From Haloferax sulfurifontis ATCC BAA-897 (GTDB taxonomy: Archaea; Halobacteriota; Halobacteria; Halobacteriales; Haloferacaceae): 64,000 bases of DNA. Position 1 is the stretch's first letter; each line of letters starts with the position of its first letter. The position numbers and the translations under genes were made by a program. Positions 33,856 through 44,065 of the stretch are shown here, piece by piece. Under the pieces are notes generated by a model. It did not search any database and was not told the origin of the DNA. It was given only the letters and a program-made list of their open reading frames with translations. The DNA lies in NCBI RefSeq assembly GCF_000337835.1, contig NZ_AOLM01000028.1, positions 62,001 through 126,000 on the forward strand. The letters are read 5' to 3'.

Positions 33856-35093
33856 GTCACGCGTCACAGGAACCGTCGGGCCTGACCCTCGTCCACGGCG
33901 CGGCCGAACTGGTCGTCGGCCCCGACGAGGGAACCGCCGTCGTCGTCCTCGAAGACGCCGCGTTCGCCGCGCTCGACGGCGAGGTCGTCGCCGTCGGGCC
34001 GACGGACGAAGTCCTCGACGAATACCCGGTTGCAGACGCCGAAACGGTCATCGACGCGACCGGCAAGACGGTCCTGCCGGGCTTCGTCGACCCGCACACC
34101 CACGCGCTGTTCGCGGGCGACCGCTCCGACGAGTTCGCGGCGAAGTTACGGGGCGCGACCTACGAGGAGATTCTCGCCGACGGCGGCGGCATCCTCCGCA
34201 CCGTCGACGCGGTCCGCGAAGCTTCCGACGAGGAGTTGGCGGCGAATCTCACCGGACATCTCGATGCGATGCTCGCCCACGGGACGACGACGGTCGAGGT
34301 GAAGACCGGCTACGGCCTCGACACCGAGACCGAACTGCGGATGCTCTCGGCCATCGACGCGGCCGGGTCGGACCACCCGGTAGACGTGATTCCGACGTTC
34401 ATGGGCGCGCACGCCGTCCCGCGCGGGATGGACGCCGAGGCGTACACCGAGTCGGTCGTCTCCGACCAACTCCCCGCGGTCGCCGAGCAGGGCGTCGCCG
34501 AGTTCTGCGACGTGTTCTGCGAGCGCGGGGTGTTCACCGCCGAGCAGTCCCGCCGAATTCTGGAGGCGGGCCGCGACCACGGTCTCACGCCGAAGATTCA
34601 CGCCGACGAGTTCGCCGCCATCGGCGGCACCGACGTGGCGGCCGCGGTCGGCGCGGCCAGCGCGGACCACCTGCTCCACACCGACGACGAGGGCCGAGAC
34701 GTACTCGTCGAAGCCGGCGTCACGCCGGTCATGCTCCCCGGCACGGCGTTCGGTCTCGGAGCCGACTACGCCGACGCCCGCGCCTTCCTCGACGCGGGCC
34801 ACGAGGTCGCGCTCGCCACTGATTTCAACCCGAACTGCTTCGCTCGAAGCATGAGCTTCGTCGCCACCCTCGCCAGCGTCGGCATGCGAATGACGCCCCA
34901 CGAGGCGATTCGGGGCGTCACGAGCGCCGCCGCGGGCGCGCTCGACCTCGACGACGGCACGGGCACGCTCCGCGCCGGAAGCCCGGCCGACGCCGTCGTG
35001 CTCGACGTGCCGACCGCGTCGCACCTCTCGTACCGGTTCGACACGAATCCCGTTTCGACCGTGCTGAAATCGGGGGTGGTCGCCTGTGAGTGA
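33852..35093 (+). CDS. hutI: imidazolonepropionase
   Basis: The 413-residue amidohydrolase has [16 protein letters not shown] (metal His pair), [20 protein letters not shown] and [10 protein letters not shown]. It opens imidazolonepropionate to N-formimino-glutamate, the third step of the pathway. In many haloarchaea hutG lies between hutU and hutI; here the hutI ATG overlaps hutU directly. Its stop overlaps the hutH GTG start by 8 bases. Confidence 0.97.
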   Translation: MSHASQEPSGLTLVHGAAELVVGPDEGTAVVVLEDAAFAALDGEVVAVGPTDEVLDEYPVADAETVIDATGKTVLPGFVDPHTHALFAGDRSDEFAAKLRGATYEEILADGGGILRTVDAVREASDEELAANLTGHLDAMLAHGTTTVEVKTGYGLDTETELRMLSAIDAAGSDHPVDVIPTFMGAHAVPRGMDAEAYTESVVSDQLPAVAEQGVAEFCDVFCERGVFTAEQSRRILEAGRDHGLTPKIHADEFAAIGGTDVAAAVGAASADHLLHTDDEGRDVLVEAGVTPVMLPGTAFGLGADYADARAFLDAGHEVALATDFNPNCFARSMSFVATLASVGMRMTPHEAIRGVTSAAAGALDLDDGTGTLRAGSPADAVVLDVPTASHLSYRFDTNPVSTVLKSGVVACE

Positions 35094-36672
35094 CCCCGCG
35101 TCGCTTCCCGAGTCGGTCACGCTTGACGGCACGTCGCTGACGCCGGAAGACGTGGCCTCCGTCGCCCGCCACGACGCCCCGGTCGAACTCGCCGCCGAGT
35201 CGCGCGAGCGGATGCGCGAGTCGCGCGAGCGCGTCGAGTCCGTCCTCGACTCCGGCGAGCCGGTGTACGGCGTCAACACCGGCTTCGGACACCTCGTGGA
35301 GACCCACATCGACCGCGAGGACATCGAGCGCCTCCAGACCAACCTCGTCCGCAGTCACGCCGCCGGCGCGGGCCGCGAACTCACCCGCGAGGAGGTCAGG
35401 TCGATGATGGTCAGCCGGGCCAACACGCTCGCTAAGGGCTTTTCGGGCATTCGACCCTCGGTGGTCGACCTGCTCGTCTCGATGCTCGACGAGGGGGTTC
35501 AGCCGGTCGTCCGCTCCCGCGGGAGCCTCGGCGCGAGCGGCGACCTCGCGCCTCTCGCGCACATGGCGCTCGTCCTCATCGGCGAGGGCGAGGCCCGCGT
35601 CGACGGCGAGCGACTGCCGGGCGACGAGGCCCTGCGCGCCGCCGGCTTGGAGCCGGTGACGCTCGCCTCCAAGGAGGGCCTCGCGCTCATCAACGGGACG
35701 CAACTCACCGTCGGCCTCGCCGCGCTGTTCGTCGTCGACGCCGAGCGAACCGTCGAGGCCGCCGACGCCGCCGGCGCGCTCGCGACCGAGGTCACGATGG
35801 GCACCACGGCGAACTGCGACCCCGCCATCCACGAGATTCGTCCCCACCCCGGCCAGCGGGAGAGCGCGGCCGAGATTCGCCGCCTCACCGCCGACTCGAC
35901 CGTCCTCGAATCGCACAAGGACTGCGAGCGCGTGCAGGACGCCTACTCGATTCGCTGTCTCCCGCAGGTCCACGGCGCGGTCAGAGACGCCGTCTCGCAC
36001 CTCCGCGAGGCGGTCGAGGTCGAACTCAACAGCGTCACCGACAACCCGCTCGTCTTCCCGGCGGGCGCGGTTGACGAGCGCGCGCCCGGCACCGACGCGG
36101 CCGCCGTCGTCTCCGCGGGCAACTTCCACGGCGAACCGCTGGCGCTCCGCCTCGACTACGCCGCCGGCGCGCTGACCGAACTCGCGGCCATCTCCGAGCG
36201 CCGGACCGACCGGATGCTCAACCCGGACGTACAGGAGGCGTATCTCCCGCCGTTCCTGACCGAACACAGCGGCCTCCGGTCGGGGTACATGATTGCGCAG
36301 TACACCGCCGCGGCGCTCCTCAACGAGTGCCGGTCGCTCGGTCGCCCCTCCATCGACTCGACGCCCGTCAGCGGCGGGCAGGAAGACCACGTGAGTATGA
36401 GCGGCCAGAGCGCTCTCAACGCCCGCACGGTCGCCGAGAACGTCGCGACCATCGTCGGCGTCGAACTCCTCTGTGGCTCGCAGGCCGCGGAGTTCCTCGG
36501 CGACGGCCTCGAACTCGGCACCGGAACGGGTGCCGTCCGCGACGCGGTTCGGTCCGTGGTTCCGCCGCTGGACGAGGACCGCCGCCTCGACGGCGAACTG
36601 GAGACCGCGGCCGACCTCGTCCGGTTCGGCGCGATTCGCGCGGCTATCGCGGACGCCGGGCTCTCCGACTGA
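35086..36672 (+). CDS. hutH: histidine ammonia-lyase
   Basis: The 528-residue lyase deaminates histidine to urocanate. The Ala150-Ser151-Gly152 triad in RGSLGASGDLAPLAHMALV cyclises to the MIO cofactor. YGVNTGFGHL and SNSVTDNPL-like NSVTDNPLVF are the other family motifs. GTG start at 35086 gives the standard N terminus and overlaps hutI. The three hut genes form a single operon. Confidence 0.97.
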   Translation: MSDPASLPESVTLDGTSLTPEDVASVARHDAPVELAAESRERMRESRERVESVLDSGEPVYGVNTGFGHLVETHIDREDIERLQTNLVRSHAAGAGRELTREEVRSMMVSRANTLAKGFSGIRPSVVDLLVSMLDEGVQPVVRSRGSLGASGDLAPLAHMALVLIGEGEARVDGERLPGDEALRAAGLEPVTLASKEGLALINGTQLTVGLAALFVVDAERTVEAADAAGALATEVTMGTTANCDPAIHEIRPHPGQRESAAEIRRLTADSTVLESHKDCERVQDAYSIRCLPQVHGAVRDAVSHLREAVEVELNSVTDNPLVFPAGAVDERAPGTDAAAVVSAGNFHGEPLALRLDYAAGALTELAAISERRTDRMLNPDVQEAYLPPFLTEHSGLRSGYMIAQYTAAALLNECRSLGRPSIDSTPVSGGQEDHVSMSGQSALNARTVAENVATIVGVELLCGSQAAEFLGDGLELGTGTGAVRDAVRSVVPPLDEDRRLDGELETAADLVRFGAIRAAIADAGLSD

Positions 36673-36723
36673 GCGGTCGCGTCGGTACTGCGGCGACCGC
36701 GGCCACTGTCGGCCGCCTCCGAC

Positions 36724-37959
36724 TCAGAGGTCGCCGTTGATGATGTCGGCGACGCGGTGTCGGTCGAACAGCTGTTCTTCTTCGGGAATCTCGGGGGACG
36801 GTCCTTCGCTGTACTGGGGCCACGCGCCGAACTGGTCCGGGTAGAGCTGTTTCGCGGTCATCTCCAACTGGAACAGATTGAGTATCGGACCCTGATAGCG
36901 GCCCCCCTGCGCGTAGACGCGCTCGTTTTTCACGGCCGAAATCTCGGCTCCGACGGGGTCGTCGCGGAGGCCCGCGCGGATGTCGGGCATGCTCGTGTTC
37001 GGGTGCATCCCGCCGAGCGTGAGAATCACGTCGGGGTCGGCTTCGAGGAGCGTCTCGAAGTCGACGGTCGAGCCGGACTCCACGTCGTCGCCGAACGCGC
37101 TCACCGGCTTCAGCGGGCGGGTGTGGGCGGTCAGGAAGCCCGGCGTGCTCAGGTTGTAGGCGTAGATTGACTCCAGGTCGCTCGGGCCGAGGAGCACCGC
37201 GGTCGGCCGGTCCTCTTCCGCGGGGAGGTCTGCCGCGAGCGTCGCGAGCAACTCCTCGCGGACCGCCGCGAGCGCCTCGTACTTCGCCTCCTCTCGGAGC
37301 ACCTGTGCGACCTTGGCGAATATCTCCCAGAGGCCGTAGTACTCGTAGGCGTCGGCCCATTCGGTCGGCGGCTCCTGGTGTCGCGCGCTGAACGTGTTGC
37401 CGAACCACGGGCCGACGTTCTCCTCGATTTCGTCGAGGTCGGCCTGACTCCAACTGCCGAGCGCGGAGACGCTGGCGGGGTCGGCGAGGTGCACGTCGCT
37501 GTCGAGTTCGTAGAGCCGCTCTTTCGACGGCTCCCACGACGAGTACAGGCCGCTCCAGTCGAGTTCGACCCCGGGGAGTCGCGGCGTGAACTGATTCCAC
37601 AGCGCGTCGTAGTAGTCGGGAGCGTGCATCGCGTTGACGGCGTCGCCGTGGCCGAGCGCGAACGCCATCCCCGCGTGGTGGGTCAGCCGCGTGAAGATGC
37701 GTTCGGGAACGCCCTCGAACGTCACCTCGCCCATCGGTGCCATCGACACCGTGTACGAACTGCCGTCGGTCGTCGACTCCGCGGTCGACTCGCTCGTCGC
37801 CGTCGATTCGGCGGTCGCGGTGGCGTCCGCCGCGGCCGCGTCCGTCGCCGTCGCGTCCGACTCGGACGAACCCGTACAGCCGGCGAGCAGTCCGCCGACC
37901 GCGACCGAGCCACCGTAGGTCAAGAACTTCCTGCGCGTCGGTTCGTCGCTGTCTGCCAT
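36724..37959 (-). CDS. iron/siderophore-type ABC transporter substrate-binding lipoprotein (copy 1)
   Basis: From the ATG at 37959 the 411-residue protein has a twin-arginine lipoprotein signal (RRKFLTYGGSVAVGGLLAGC, Cys28), a Ser/Thr/Ala linker, and a class III (FecB/TroA-like) binding domain. The C-terminal LFQLEMTAKQLYP and AWPQYSE region is shared with copies 2 and 3. It likely binds a ferric siderophore or similar chelate outside the cell. No permease or ATPase gene is adjacent. It is divergent from copy 2 and has an iron-box-like palindrome 7 bases before its start. Confidence 0.88.
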   Translation of the reverse strand: MADSDEPTRRKFLTYGGSVAVGGLLAGCTGSSESDATATDAAAADATATAESTATSESTAESTTDGSSYTVSMAPMGEVTFEGVPERIFTRLTHHAGMAFALGHGDAVNAMHAPDYYDALWNQFTPRLPGVELDWSGLYSSWEPSKERLYELDSDVHLADPASVSALGSWSQADLDEIEENVGPWFGNTFSARHQEPPTEWADAYEYYGLWEIFAKVAQVLREEAKYEALAAVREELLATLAADLPAEEDRPTAVLLGPSDLESIYAYNLSTPGFLTAHTRPLKPVSAFGDDVESGSTVDFETLLEADPDVILTLGGMHPNTSMPDIRAGLRDDPVGAEISAVKNERVYAQGGRYQGPILNLFQLEMTAKQLYPDQFGAWPQYSEGPSPEIPEEEQLFDRHRVADIINGDL

Positions 37960-37966
37960 CGTATGT

Positions 37967-37980
37967 TTAGGCCGGCCTAA
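37967..37980. promoter_or_regulatory. putative iron-box palindrome for copy 1
   Basis: TTAGGCCGGCCTAA is a perfect 14-bp palindrome located 7 bases from the ATG at 37959, with a TATA-like CATATATG (37983-37990) just beyond. A regulator bound here would cover the transcription start. The core TTAGG...CCTAA fits a DtxR-family (Idr/SirR-like) metalloregulator. Confidence 0.7.
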
Positions 37981-38035
37981 TCCATATATGCGTACCGATT
38001 TAGGCTCCCCGAAACTTTCGAAACGCATTTATTCG

Positions 38036-38051
38036 TTTAGGGGTGCCTAAA
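38036..38051. promoter_or_regulatory. putative iron-box palindrome for copy 2
   Basis: TTTAGGGGTGCCTAAA sits 3 bases before the ATG at 38055. A TATA-like CATTTATT (38026-38033) precedes it. A further half-site, TTTAGG, is at 37999-38004. Arms match the copy 1 box and the one at 49961. Confidence 0.68.
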
Positions 38052-38054
38052 ACT

Positions 38055-39311
38055 ATGGGCGAAGACCTCATCGACCGGGTGACCCCCACGCGGCGCGCGT
38101 ATCTCAAGCGCGGCGGCGCGCTGTTCGCGGGCGGCCTGCTGGCCGGCTGTGCCGGACGGAGCGACGCGGATTCCTCGACGGAGGCGGCGGACGCCACCGC
38201 GACGACCACGACCGAAGCGGCCTCCGACGCGGAGACTGCGGCCGACGGCGACGCCGCCGGATACACGGTGTCGATGTCGCCGGCCGGCGACGTGGCGTTC
38301 GAATCGGTCCCCGAGGACGTGATGGTGTACAACCTCGTCTACGCCGACGCGGCGGTCGCCTTCGGCCACGGCGACGCGGTGAACTCCCTCGGCTTCGACA
38401 GCGACGCCGGCGGCCGGACGCTCGACGCCTACTACGAGCGCCTCGACGGCGTCTCGTTCGACCGGAGCGACCTCGCGCAACTCAACTCGGGGTCGGGGAG
38501 CGTCAACATCGACAAGGAACTCGTCTACGAACTGGACTCCGACCTGCACCTCGTCGACCCGGCGCTCGTGGCCAGCTTCGACGGCTGGGACCAGTCGGAC
38601 GTCGAGGAGATTCGCGAGCAGGTCGGACCGTGGTTCGGTAACGCCTACAGCCGCACGCACGCCCGGCCGCCCGAGCCGTACGCCGACGACTACGAGTACT
38701 ACACGCTCTGGGAAATCGTCGGGAACGTCGGGCAGGTGTTCCGGGAGGAAGACCGATTCGCGGCGCTCGAAGCGGTCCACGCCGACCTCCTCAGCATCGT
38801 TCAGTCGGAGCTCCCGCCCGAGCCGGAGCGGCCGACCGTCGGCGCCGTCGTCTACATGGACGAGACGTTCTACCCGACGAAAATCGACGCACCCGGGTTC
38901 GCGACCTCGCACATCCGCCCGCTCGGGGTCACCGACGCCTTCGCGGCCGGCGACGTGACGTTCGAGACGTCCTACGACTTCGAGACGATGCTCGAAATCG
39001 ACCCCGACGTACTGCTCCACAGCTACGGTATCGACTCGTACTACGACGTGGCGTCGATTCGCCAGCGCCTCGAAGACCACCCCGTCGGGAGCGAACTCAG
39101 CGCGGTCCGGAACGACCGCGTCTATCCCTCGGGGACGCCGGTGCAGGGGCCGATTATGAACCTGTTCCAGCTGGAGATGACGGCGAAACAGCTCTACCCC
39201 GACCGGTTCGGCGCGTGGCCGGCGTACACCGGTGGTGCGTATCCCGAGATTCCCGAGGACGAACAGCTGTTCGACCGCGACCGCGTCGCCGACATCGTCA
39301 CCGGCGACTGA
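38055..39311 (+). CDS. iron/siderophore-type ABC transporter substrate-binding lipoprotein (copy 2)
   Basis: The 418-residue protein is closely related to copies 1 and 3. It has a signal with RRAYLKRGGALFAGGLLAGC (lipobox Cys32), a Thr/Ala-rich linker, and a class III binding domain with GPWFGNAYSRTHARPPEPYA and NLFQLEMTAKQLYPDRFGAW. ATG at 38055 is 3 bases after the iron-box palindrome, as in a leaderless transcript. Head-to-head arrangement with copy 1 suggests duplication and inversion. Confidence 0.88.
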   Translation: MGEDLIDRVTPTRRAYLKRGGALFAGGLLAGCAGRSDADSSTEAADATATTTTEAASDAETAADGDAAGYTVSMSPAGDVAFESVPEDVMVYNLVYADAAVAFGHGDAVNSLGFDSDAGGRTLDAYYERLDGVSFDRSDLAQLNSGSGSVNIDKELVYELDSDLHLVDPALVASFDGWDQSDVEEIREQVGPWFGNAYSRTHARPPEPYADDYEYYTLWEIVGNVGQVFREEDRFAALEAVHADLLSIVQSELPPEPERPTVGAVVYMDETFYPTKIDAPGFATSHIRPLGVTDAFAAGDVTFETSYDFETMLEIDPDVLLHSYGIDSYYDVASIRQRLEDHPVGSELSAVRNDRVYPSGTPVQGPIMNLFQLEMTAKQLYPDRFGAWPAYTGGAYPEIPEDEQLFDRDRVADIVTGD

Positions 39312-39336
39312 GGCGACCGGCGCTTCGGCGGCCCCC

Positions 39337-39480
39337 TTACCAGAGTTGGACCGCGGGCGTCCCGCAGTCGTCACAGACGATGGCGTCGTTGTCTTTGTAG
39401 CTCCCCGTCACGAGGTCGCCGTCGCAGTAGGTGCAGTCCTCTTCGTCGAACGAATCGAGCAGGTACGCAGATTCGGGCAT
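39337..39480 (-). CDS. 47-residue zinc-ribbon protein
   Basis: From the ATG at 39480 the 47-residue protein has two Cys pairs, CTYC and CDDC, spaced as a zinc ribbon, with an acidic surround. It ends in PAVQLW. Small haloarchaeal zinc-finger proteins of this sort are known (HVO_2753/HVO_A0556-type families); I recall the resemblance but cannot confirm the family. Its function is likely regulatory or protein-binding. Confidence 0.75.
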   Translation of the reverse strand: MPESAYLLDSFDEEDCTYCDGDLVTGSYKDNDAIVCDDCGTPAVQLW

Positions 39481-39735
39481 ATCTGACGATTTGGCTCCAG
39501 TGGTAAGAACATTTCTACGGTTCGATATATCGCCCGCCGTGACACTCCGGCGGGCGACCGGGTTCGCGGCGTCGACTCGTCGGCGACAGTCGTGACTCGC
39601 GGCACGAGACACGCAAAACGGGGGATTGGGGAATGGTGGTGGGTCCCCGGGGAAGCGGTGGTGATGGATTGTCCGGGCGCAGGAAGCTTCCCCGGCCGAG
39701 CGTGGGGACGCGTCGAGGGGAACGACGAGTCGGAC

Positions 39736-40392
39736 TTAGTAGCCCAGTTGCTCGCGGATGAGGACGACGGTGGTGCGGCCCTCCTCGACTTCCTGCCGGA
39801 AGATGAGCTGTTTCGCAATCATGGATTCGACGCCGTAGGCCTCCTTCGCGCGCTCGTTTTCGAGCGGGTACGCGACTGCTTCGAGCCGGTCCAGCGCGTC
39901 GTCGAGCGTCGGGACGATTTTGTTGATACCGCTGACGATGACGACGTTGCTGGCGGCGAAGGGGTACGCGCCGATGCGGCTCCCGGAGAGGTCCGCGGCG
40001 ACGAGGTCGCCGGTCTGGGCGATGGCGTTGATGCCGCCGAGGAAGTAGTCGGCGGTCTGGGAGTCGCGGCGGGCGGCCTGTCGCTCCGCGTCGTCGTCGA
40101 TGCTCCAAATCTGGTCCGGCAGGCTCTCCCACTCGTGGTCGCCCTCGCTCAGGTAGTCGTCGAACCCGATTTCTTCGAGGGTCGTCGAGTGGCCGTTCAT
40201 CACGGAGACGCCCGCGGGGATGTGCGACTGCAGGGTTTCGAGCGCCTCGTCGGCCGTGTCGACGACGACGACGTCGAACCCGCTCGCTTCGAGGTTCTCG
40301 ACGGTCGCTTCGACGGCCTCGTCGTCTGGAAGCTGGTCGAGTTCGGCGTCGATGTCGGCGTCGTCTACGTAGTCGGATTTCTGTTGAGACAT
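39736..40392 (-). CDS. LUD-domain (LutC/YkgG-like) protein
   Basis: The 218-residue protein carries the LUD (DUF162) fold: VVVVDTADEALETLQSHIP, VSVMNGHSTTLEEIG, and GINAIAQTGDLVAADLSGSR, followed by VVIVSGINKIVPTLDDAL. In bacteria LutC is part of the LutABC lactate-oxidising complex, but no LutA or LutB is present here. Standalone LUD proteins are common and of unclear role. ATG at 40392. Confidence 0.85.
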   Translation of the reverse strand: MSQQKSDYVDDADIDAELDQLPDDEAVEATVENLEASGFDVVVVDTADEALETLQSHIPAGVSVMNGHSTTLEEIGFDDYLSEGDHEWESLPDQIWSIDDDAERQAARRDSQTADYFLGGINAIAQTGDLVAADLSGSRIGAYPFAASNVVIVSGINKIVPTLDDALDRLEAVAYPLENERAKEAYGVESMIAKQLIFRQEVEEGRTTVVLIREQLGY

Positions 40393-40497
40393 GTGTGAGT
40401 GTGGTGGTGGAGTTCGGTGGGTGCTCCGACGACCAACTGTAGCGCCTATCGGGTGTTAAACGCTCGCTGACGGCGGTGTCAGGTGGTTACGCGCGTG

Positions 40498-42090
40498 TCA
40501 CCGGCCGGTCCGCCGGGTCGCCTCGACCCCCCGATACGCCACCCCGAGCGCGTCGCAGAGCGCCGCCACGTCGAGGTTGTCGGCGACGAGTGCGGCGGCG
40601 CGGTCGTAGGGGTCGCCCGCCGCGCCGGCGTCCGCGTCGGTTTCTGCCGCTCCCGCCGTCCCGCTTGTTTCGGCTCCTGTCGCTCCCGCCGCCGGTCGGT
40701 CGCGCCCGGCCGACTCGTACACGGCGTTCACGAACGCGTTCCGCGGCGCGTCGTTGGCGAACAGGTCGTGGATGTACGTCCCTGCGACGCTCCCGAGCGC
40801 CGCGCCGTCGCCCGAAACCGTCGTCGCGTCGCCGACGATGCGGCTGTCGCCCATGTGTATCTCGTAGCCGTCGACGGTCCCCGTCGCGCCGGCCAGCGGT
40901 CCCGCGCCGTCGAACTCGACGGCGACGGGTTCGACTCGCTTGTCGTGGGAGAACCGCGTGACTACCGGCAGAAGGCCGAGCCCGTCGACCGTCTCGTCGT
41001 CTCCCGAGCCCTCGATGTCGGCGTTCTCGATGGTCTCGCCGAGCAGTTGGTAGCCGCCGCAGATGCCGACGACCGGACCGTCGAAGGCGGCGAGTTCGTC
41101 GCCGAAGCCGGCGTCGCGGAGCGCGAGCAGGTCGTCGACCGTGTTCTTGCTTCCGGGGAGGACTACCCCGTCGATTCCGTCGAGCGTCGCGTCGAGCGGG
41201 AGGTACGCGACCCGGACGCCCGGCGTCTCGGAAAGCGGGCCGAAGTCCGTCGCGTTCGAGATGCGCGGGAGTCGCGGCACGCCGATGGTGACCGCGTTCT
41301 CGGCCGCGACGCCGTCGTCGTCGCCGACGGTGGCGCGCTCGCCTTCCGCCGGGAGCGCGAGGCTGTCTTCCTCCGGGAGGCCGGGGTCGTCGTACGGGAG
41401 GACGCCGAGGACGGGCACGCCGGTCCGCTCTTCGATTTCGTCGAGCCCCGGTTCGAGGAGGCTCGGGTCGCCGCGGAACTTCGTGATGACCGCGCCGACG
41501 ACCCGCTCGCGCACGTCTTCGGGCAGGAGTTCGAGCGTTCCCAGCAGGCTGGCGAAGACGCCGCCGCGCTCGATGTCGGCCGCGATGAGGACGTCGGCGT
41601 CGGCGAAGCGGGCGGTCTCGACGTTCGCCAAGTCGCGGTCGTGGAGGTTTATCTCGGCGATGGAGCCGGCCCCCTCGGCGACGACCACGTCCGCCTCGCT
41701 CGCCAGCCGACGGTGTGATTCGACCGCCGCCTTGCGGGCGTCCTCCCAGTGGGTCGCGTAGTAGTCGCCGGCGGCGTTGAGCCCGACCGCCCGGCCGTGG
41801 ACGACCAGTTGCGAGGTGCCGTCGCCGTGGGGCTTGAGCAGGACCGGGTTGTGGTCGGTCGTCGGCGCGACCCGCGCGGCGCGAGCCTGTACGTACTGCG
41901 AGACGCCGATTTCGCCGAAATCGTCGCCGTCGGCGGTCGCCACCGCGCGGGCGTTGTTGCTCATGTTCTGGGCCTTGAACGGCGCGACCGAGAGGCCGCG
42001 GTCGGCGAACAGGCGACAGAGCCCGGCCGCGACGGTGCTCTTGCCCACGTGGCTCGCGGTCCCCGCGACGAGGAGGGTCGGCGTCGTCAT
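40498..42090 (-). CDS. cobQ: cobyric acid synthase
   Basis: The 530-residue amidotransferase of adenosylcobalamin synthesis amidates four carboxyls of adenosylcobyrinic acid a,c-diamide. The N-terminal dethiobiotin-synthetase-like P-loop domain ([19 protein letters not shown]) is followed by the class I-type GATase domain with nucleophile Cys in [11 protein letters not shown] and His near [10 protein letters not shown] low-complexity Ala/Gly-rich insertion (about residues 455-490) precedes the end. No other cobalamin genes are nearby, so it appears isolated. Confidence 0.95.
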   Translation of the reverse strand: MTTPTLLVAGTASHVGKSTVAAGLCRLFADRGLSVAPFKAQNMSNNARAVATADGDDFGEIGVSQYVQARAARVAPTTDHNPVLLKPHGDGTSQLVVHGRAVGLNAAGDYYATHWEDARKAAVESHRRLASEADVVVAEGAGSIAEINLHDRDLANVETARFADADVLIAADIERGGVFASLLGTLELLPEDVRERVVGAVITKFRGDPSLLEPGLDEIEERTGVPVLGVLPYDDPGLPEEDSLALPAEGERATVGDDDGVAAENAVTIGVPRLPRISNATDFGPLSETPGVRVAYLPLDATLDGIDGVVLPGSKNTVDDLLALRDAGFGDELAAFDGPVVGICGGYQLLGETIENADIEGSGDDETVDGLGLLPVVTRFSHDKRVEPVAVEFDGAGPLAGATGTVDGYEIHMGDSRIVGDATTVSGDGAALGSVAGTYIHDLFANDAPRNAFVNAVYESAGRDRPAAGATGAETSGTAGAAETDADAGAAGDPYDRAAALVADNLDVAALCDALGVAYRGVEATRRTGR

Positions 42091-42282
42091 CTGCCGGGAG
42101 TCAGGGCCGCTCGGTTCAAAGGTGTTCGTTTCGGCGTCGGGCGGATGCGCCCCCGTCGCGTCCGGCGGCGCGTTCGAACCCTTCCGCGACCTTCCCCGTC
42201 ATACTGAGGCGGTTACGTCGGACGTGTGAAATGTTGCCGGAAGTGGTGCGTTTAGTTCGCTCGCCCGCTCGGTCTATCATGA

Positions 42283-43899
42283 ATGAAAAAACAGTTACTC
42301 GTGACGGACTTCCTCGACCGGGCCCGGACGTACTACGGCGATTACGAGGCTGTCGTCGGCGTCGACGGCGAGCGTTTCACCTACGCGGAGTTCGGCGAGC
42401 GGGTGGACAGGTTTTCGGCGGCGTTGCAATCGCGCGGCGTCGAGAAGGGCGACCGGGTCGCGGTGCTCGACCCCAACACGCACTACCACCTCGAAGCCGC
42501 CTACGGGTCGATGCAGTGCGGCGCGCTCCACGTCCCGCTGAACTACCGGCTCACCACCGAGGACTACGAGTACCTGCTTTCGGACTCCGGCGCGAGCGTG
42601 GTCTACGCCGACTACCAGTACGCGGGGAAAATCGAGGCCGTCCGCGACGACGTGCCCGCCGAGGTGTTCGTGACGAACGACCCCGCGGCCGTCGACGGCG
42701 ATTGGCTCGACTTCGAGACGTTCCTCGACGAGGCCGACGCCGACGACTACGAGCGCCCCGAGATGTCCGAGGACGAACTCATCACCATCAACTACACGTC
42801 GGGGACGACCGGCGACCCGAAGGGCGTCTGCCGCACCCACCGAACCGAGTCGCTCCACGCCCAACTGGTGACGATTCACCACCACATCGCCGACGACGAC
42901 GTCTATCTGTGGACGCTCCCGATGTTCCACGTCAACGGCTGGGGCCACATCTACGCCGTCACCGGCCGCGGCGCGAAGCACGTCTGCACCCGCGGGGTCG
43001 ACGCCGAGCGGGTGTTCGACGCCATCACCGGGGAAGACGTGTCCTTCTTCTGCTGTGCGCCGACCGTGCTGTCCATCCTCCGGGAGTACGCCGAGGAACA
43101 CGACCCGGCGTACGCCGGCGACAACCCGGTTCGCGTGACCGCCGCAGGGAGCGCCGCCCCGAGCGCGACGATTCGCCACACCGAATCGGAGTTCGGCTGG
43201 GAGTTCACCCAGCTGTACGGCGCGACCGAGACCGGCCCGCTCATCGCCACCTCGGACGCGAACCGGCTCATCCCCGACGAGGGCGGCCTGCGCTTCTCGC
43301 TCAAACAGCGGCAGGGCGTCGCCCCGCTCGGGACCGACCTGCGCGTCGTCGACGACGACGGCGAGCAGGTCCCGCGCGACGACGCCACCATCGGCGAGGT
43401 GGTCGTCCGCGGCAATCAGGTGATGGAGAAGTACTGGAACAAGCCCGACGAGACCCACGATGCGTTCAACGACCGCCTCGAAGGCTGGTACCACACCGGC
43501 GACCTCGCGGTCGTCAACGAGGACGGCATGATAGCGATTCAGGACCGCAAGAAGGACATCATCATCTCCGGCGGCGAGAACATCTCCTCGGTCGAACTGG
43601 AGGACGCGCTGTTCGACCACGACGCCGTCGGCGACGTGGCGGTCATCCCCGCGCCGTCCGAGAAGTGGGGCGAGACGCCGAAGGCGTTCGTCGTCCCCGC
43701 CAACGGCGACGTGGAGAACCCCGGCGTCACCGCCGAGGACCTGACCGAGTACACCCGCGACCGCCTCGCGGGATACAAGGCCATCCGCGAGTTCGAGTTC
43801 GTCGAGGAGATTCCCAAGACCGCGACGGGCAAGATTCAGAAGTACGAACTCCGCAAGCGCGAGTGGGACGACGAAGAGCGGATGGTCGGACAGGGGTAG
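42283..43899 (+). CDS. AMP-forming acyl-CoA synthetase (fatty-acid-CoA ligase type)
   Basis: The 538-residue ANL-family enzyme contains the ATP loop YTSGTTGDPKGV, LYGATETGPL, GWYHTGDLAVVNEDGM and the C-terminal lysine motif PKTATGKIQK. It should activate a carboxylic acid to its CoA thioester through an acyl-AMP. The chain length preference is unknown; LPMFHVNGWGH is typical of medium/long-chain enzymes. It diverges from cobQ. Confidence 0.93.
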   Translation: MKKQLLVTDFLDRARTYYGDYEAVVGVDGERFTYAEFGERVDRFSAALQSRGVEKGDRVAVLDPNTHYHLEAAYGSMQCGALHVPLNYRLTTEDYEYLLSDSGASVVYADYQYAGKIEAVRDDVPAEVFVTNDPAAVDGDWLDFETFLDEADADDYERPEMSEDELITINYTSGTTGDPKGVCRTHRTESLHAQLVTIHHHIADDDVYLWTLPMFHVNGWGHIYAVTGRGAKHVCTRGVDAERVFDAITGEDVSFFCCAPTVLSILREYAEEHDPAYAGDNPVRVTAAGSAAPSATIRHTESEFGWEFTQLYGATETGPLIATSDANRLIPDEGGLRFSLKQRQGVAPLGTDLRVVDDDGEQVPRDDATIGEVVVRGNQVMEKYWNKPDETHDAFNDRLEGWYHTGDLAVVNEDGMIAIQDRKKDIIISGGENISSVELEDALFDHDAVGDVAVIPAPSEKWGETPKAFVVPANGDVENPGVTAEDLTEYTRDRLAGYKAIREFEFVEEIPKTATGKIQKYELRKREWDDEERMVGQG

Positions 43900-44065
43900 T
43901 CGTCGCCAGCGATTCGGCGACCGACGACCCGGCGATTCGGCGACCCGGCGACCGATGACCGATGACCGTCTCCTCTCCTCGCCGCCTCTCCCTATCGCCG
44001 TTTCCTCTGGCGGTCCGCCCGCTCGCCCGCAAGATTATTGACTCTCTGAATATCTCGTATCTAAC

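Noticed and set aside
42231-43958. 575-codon frame overlapping the acyl-CoA synthetase
   Set aside because: It is Arg/Pro-rich in a shifted frame on the same strand; the in-frame AMP-binding motifs belong to 42283-43899.
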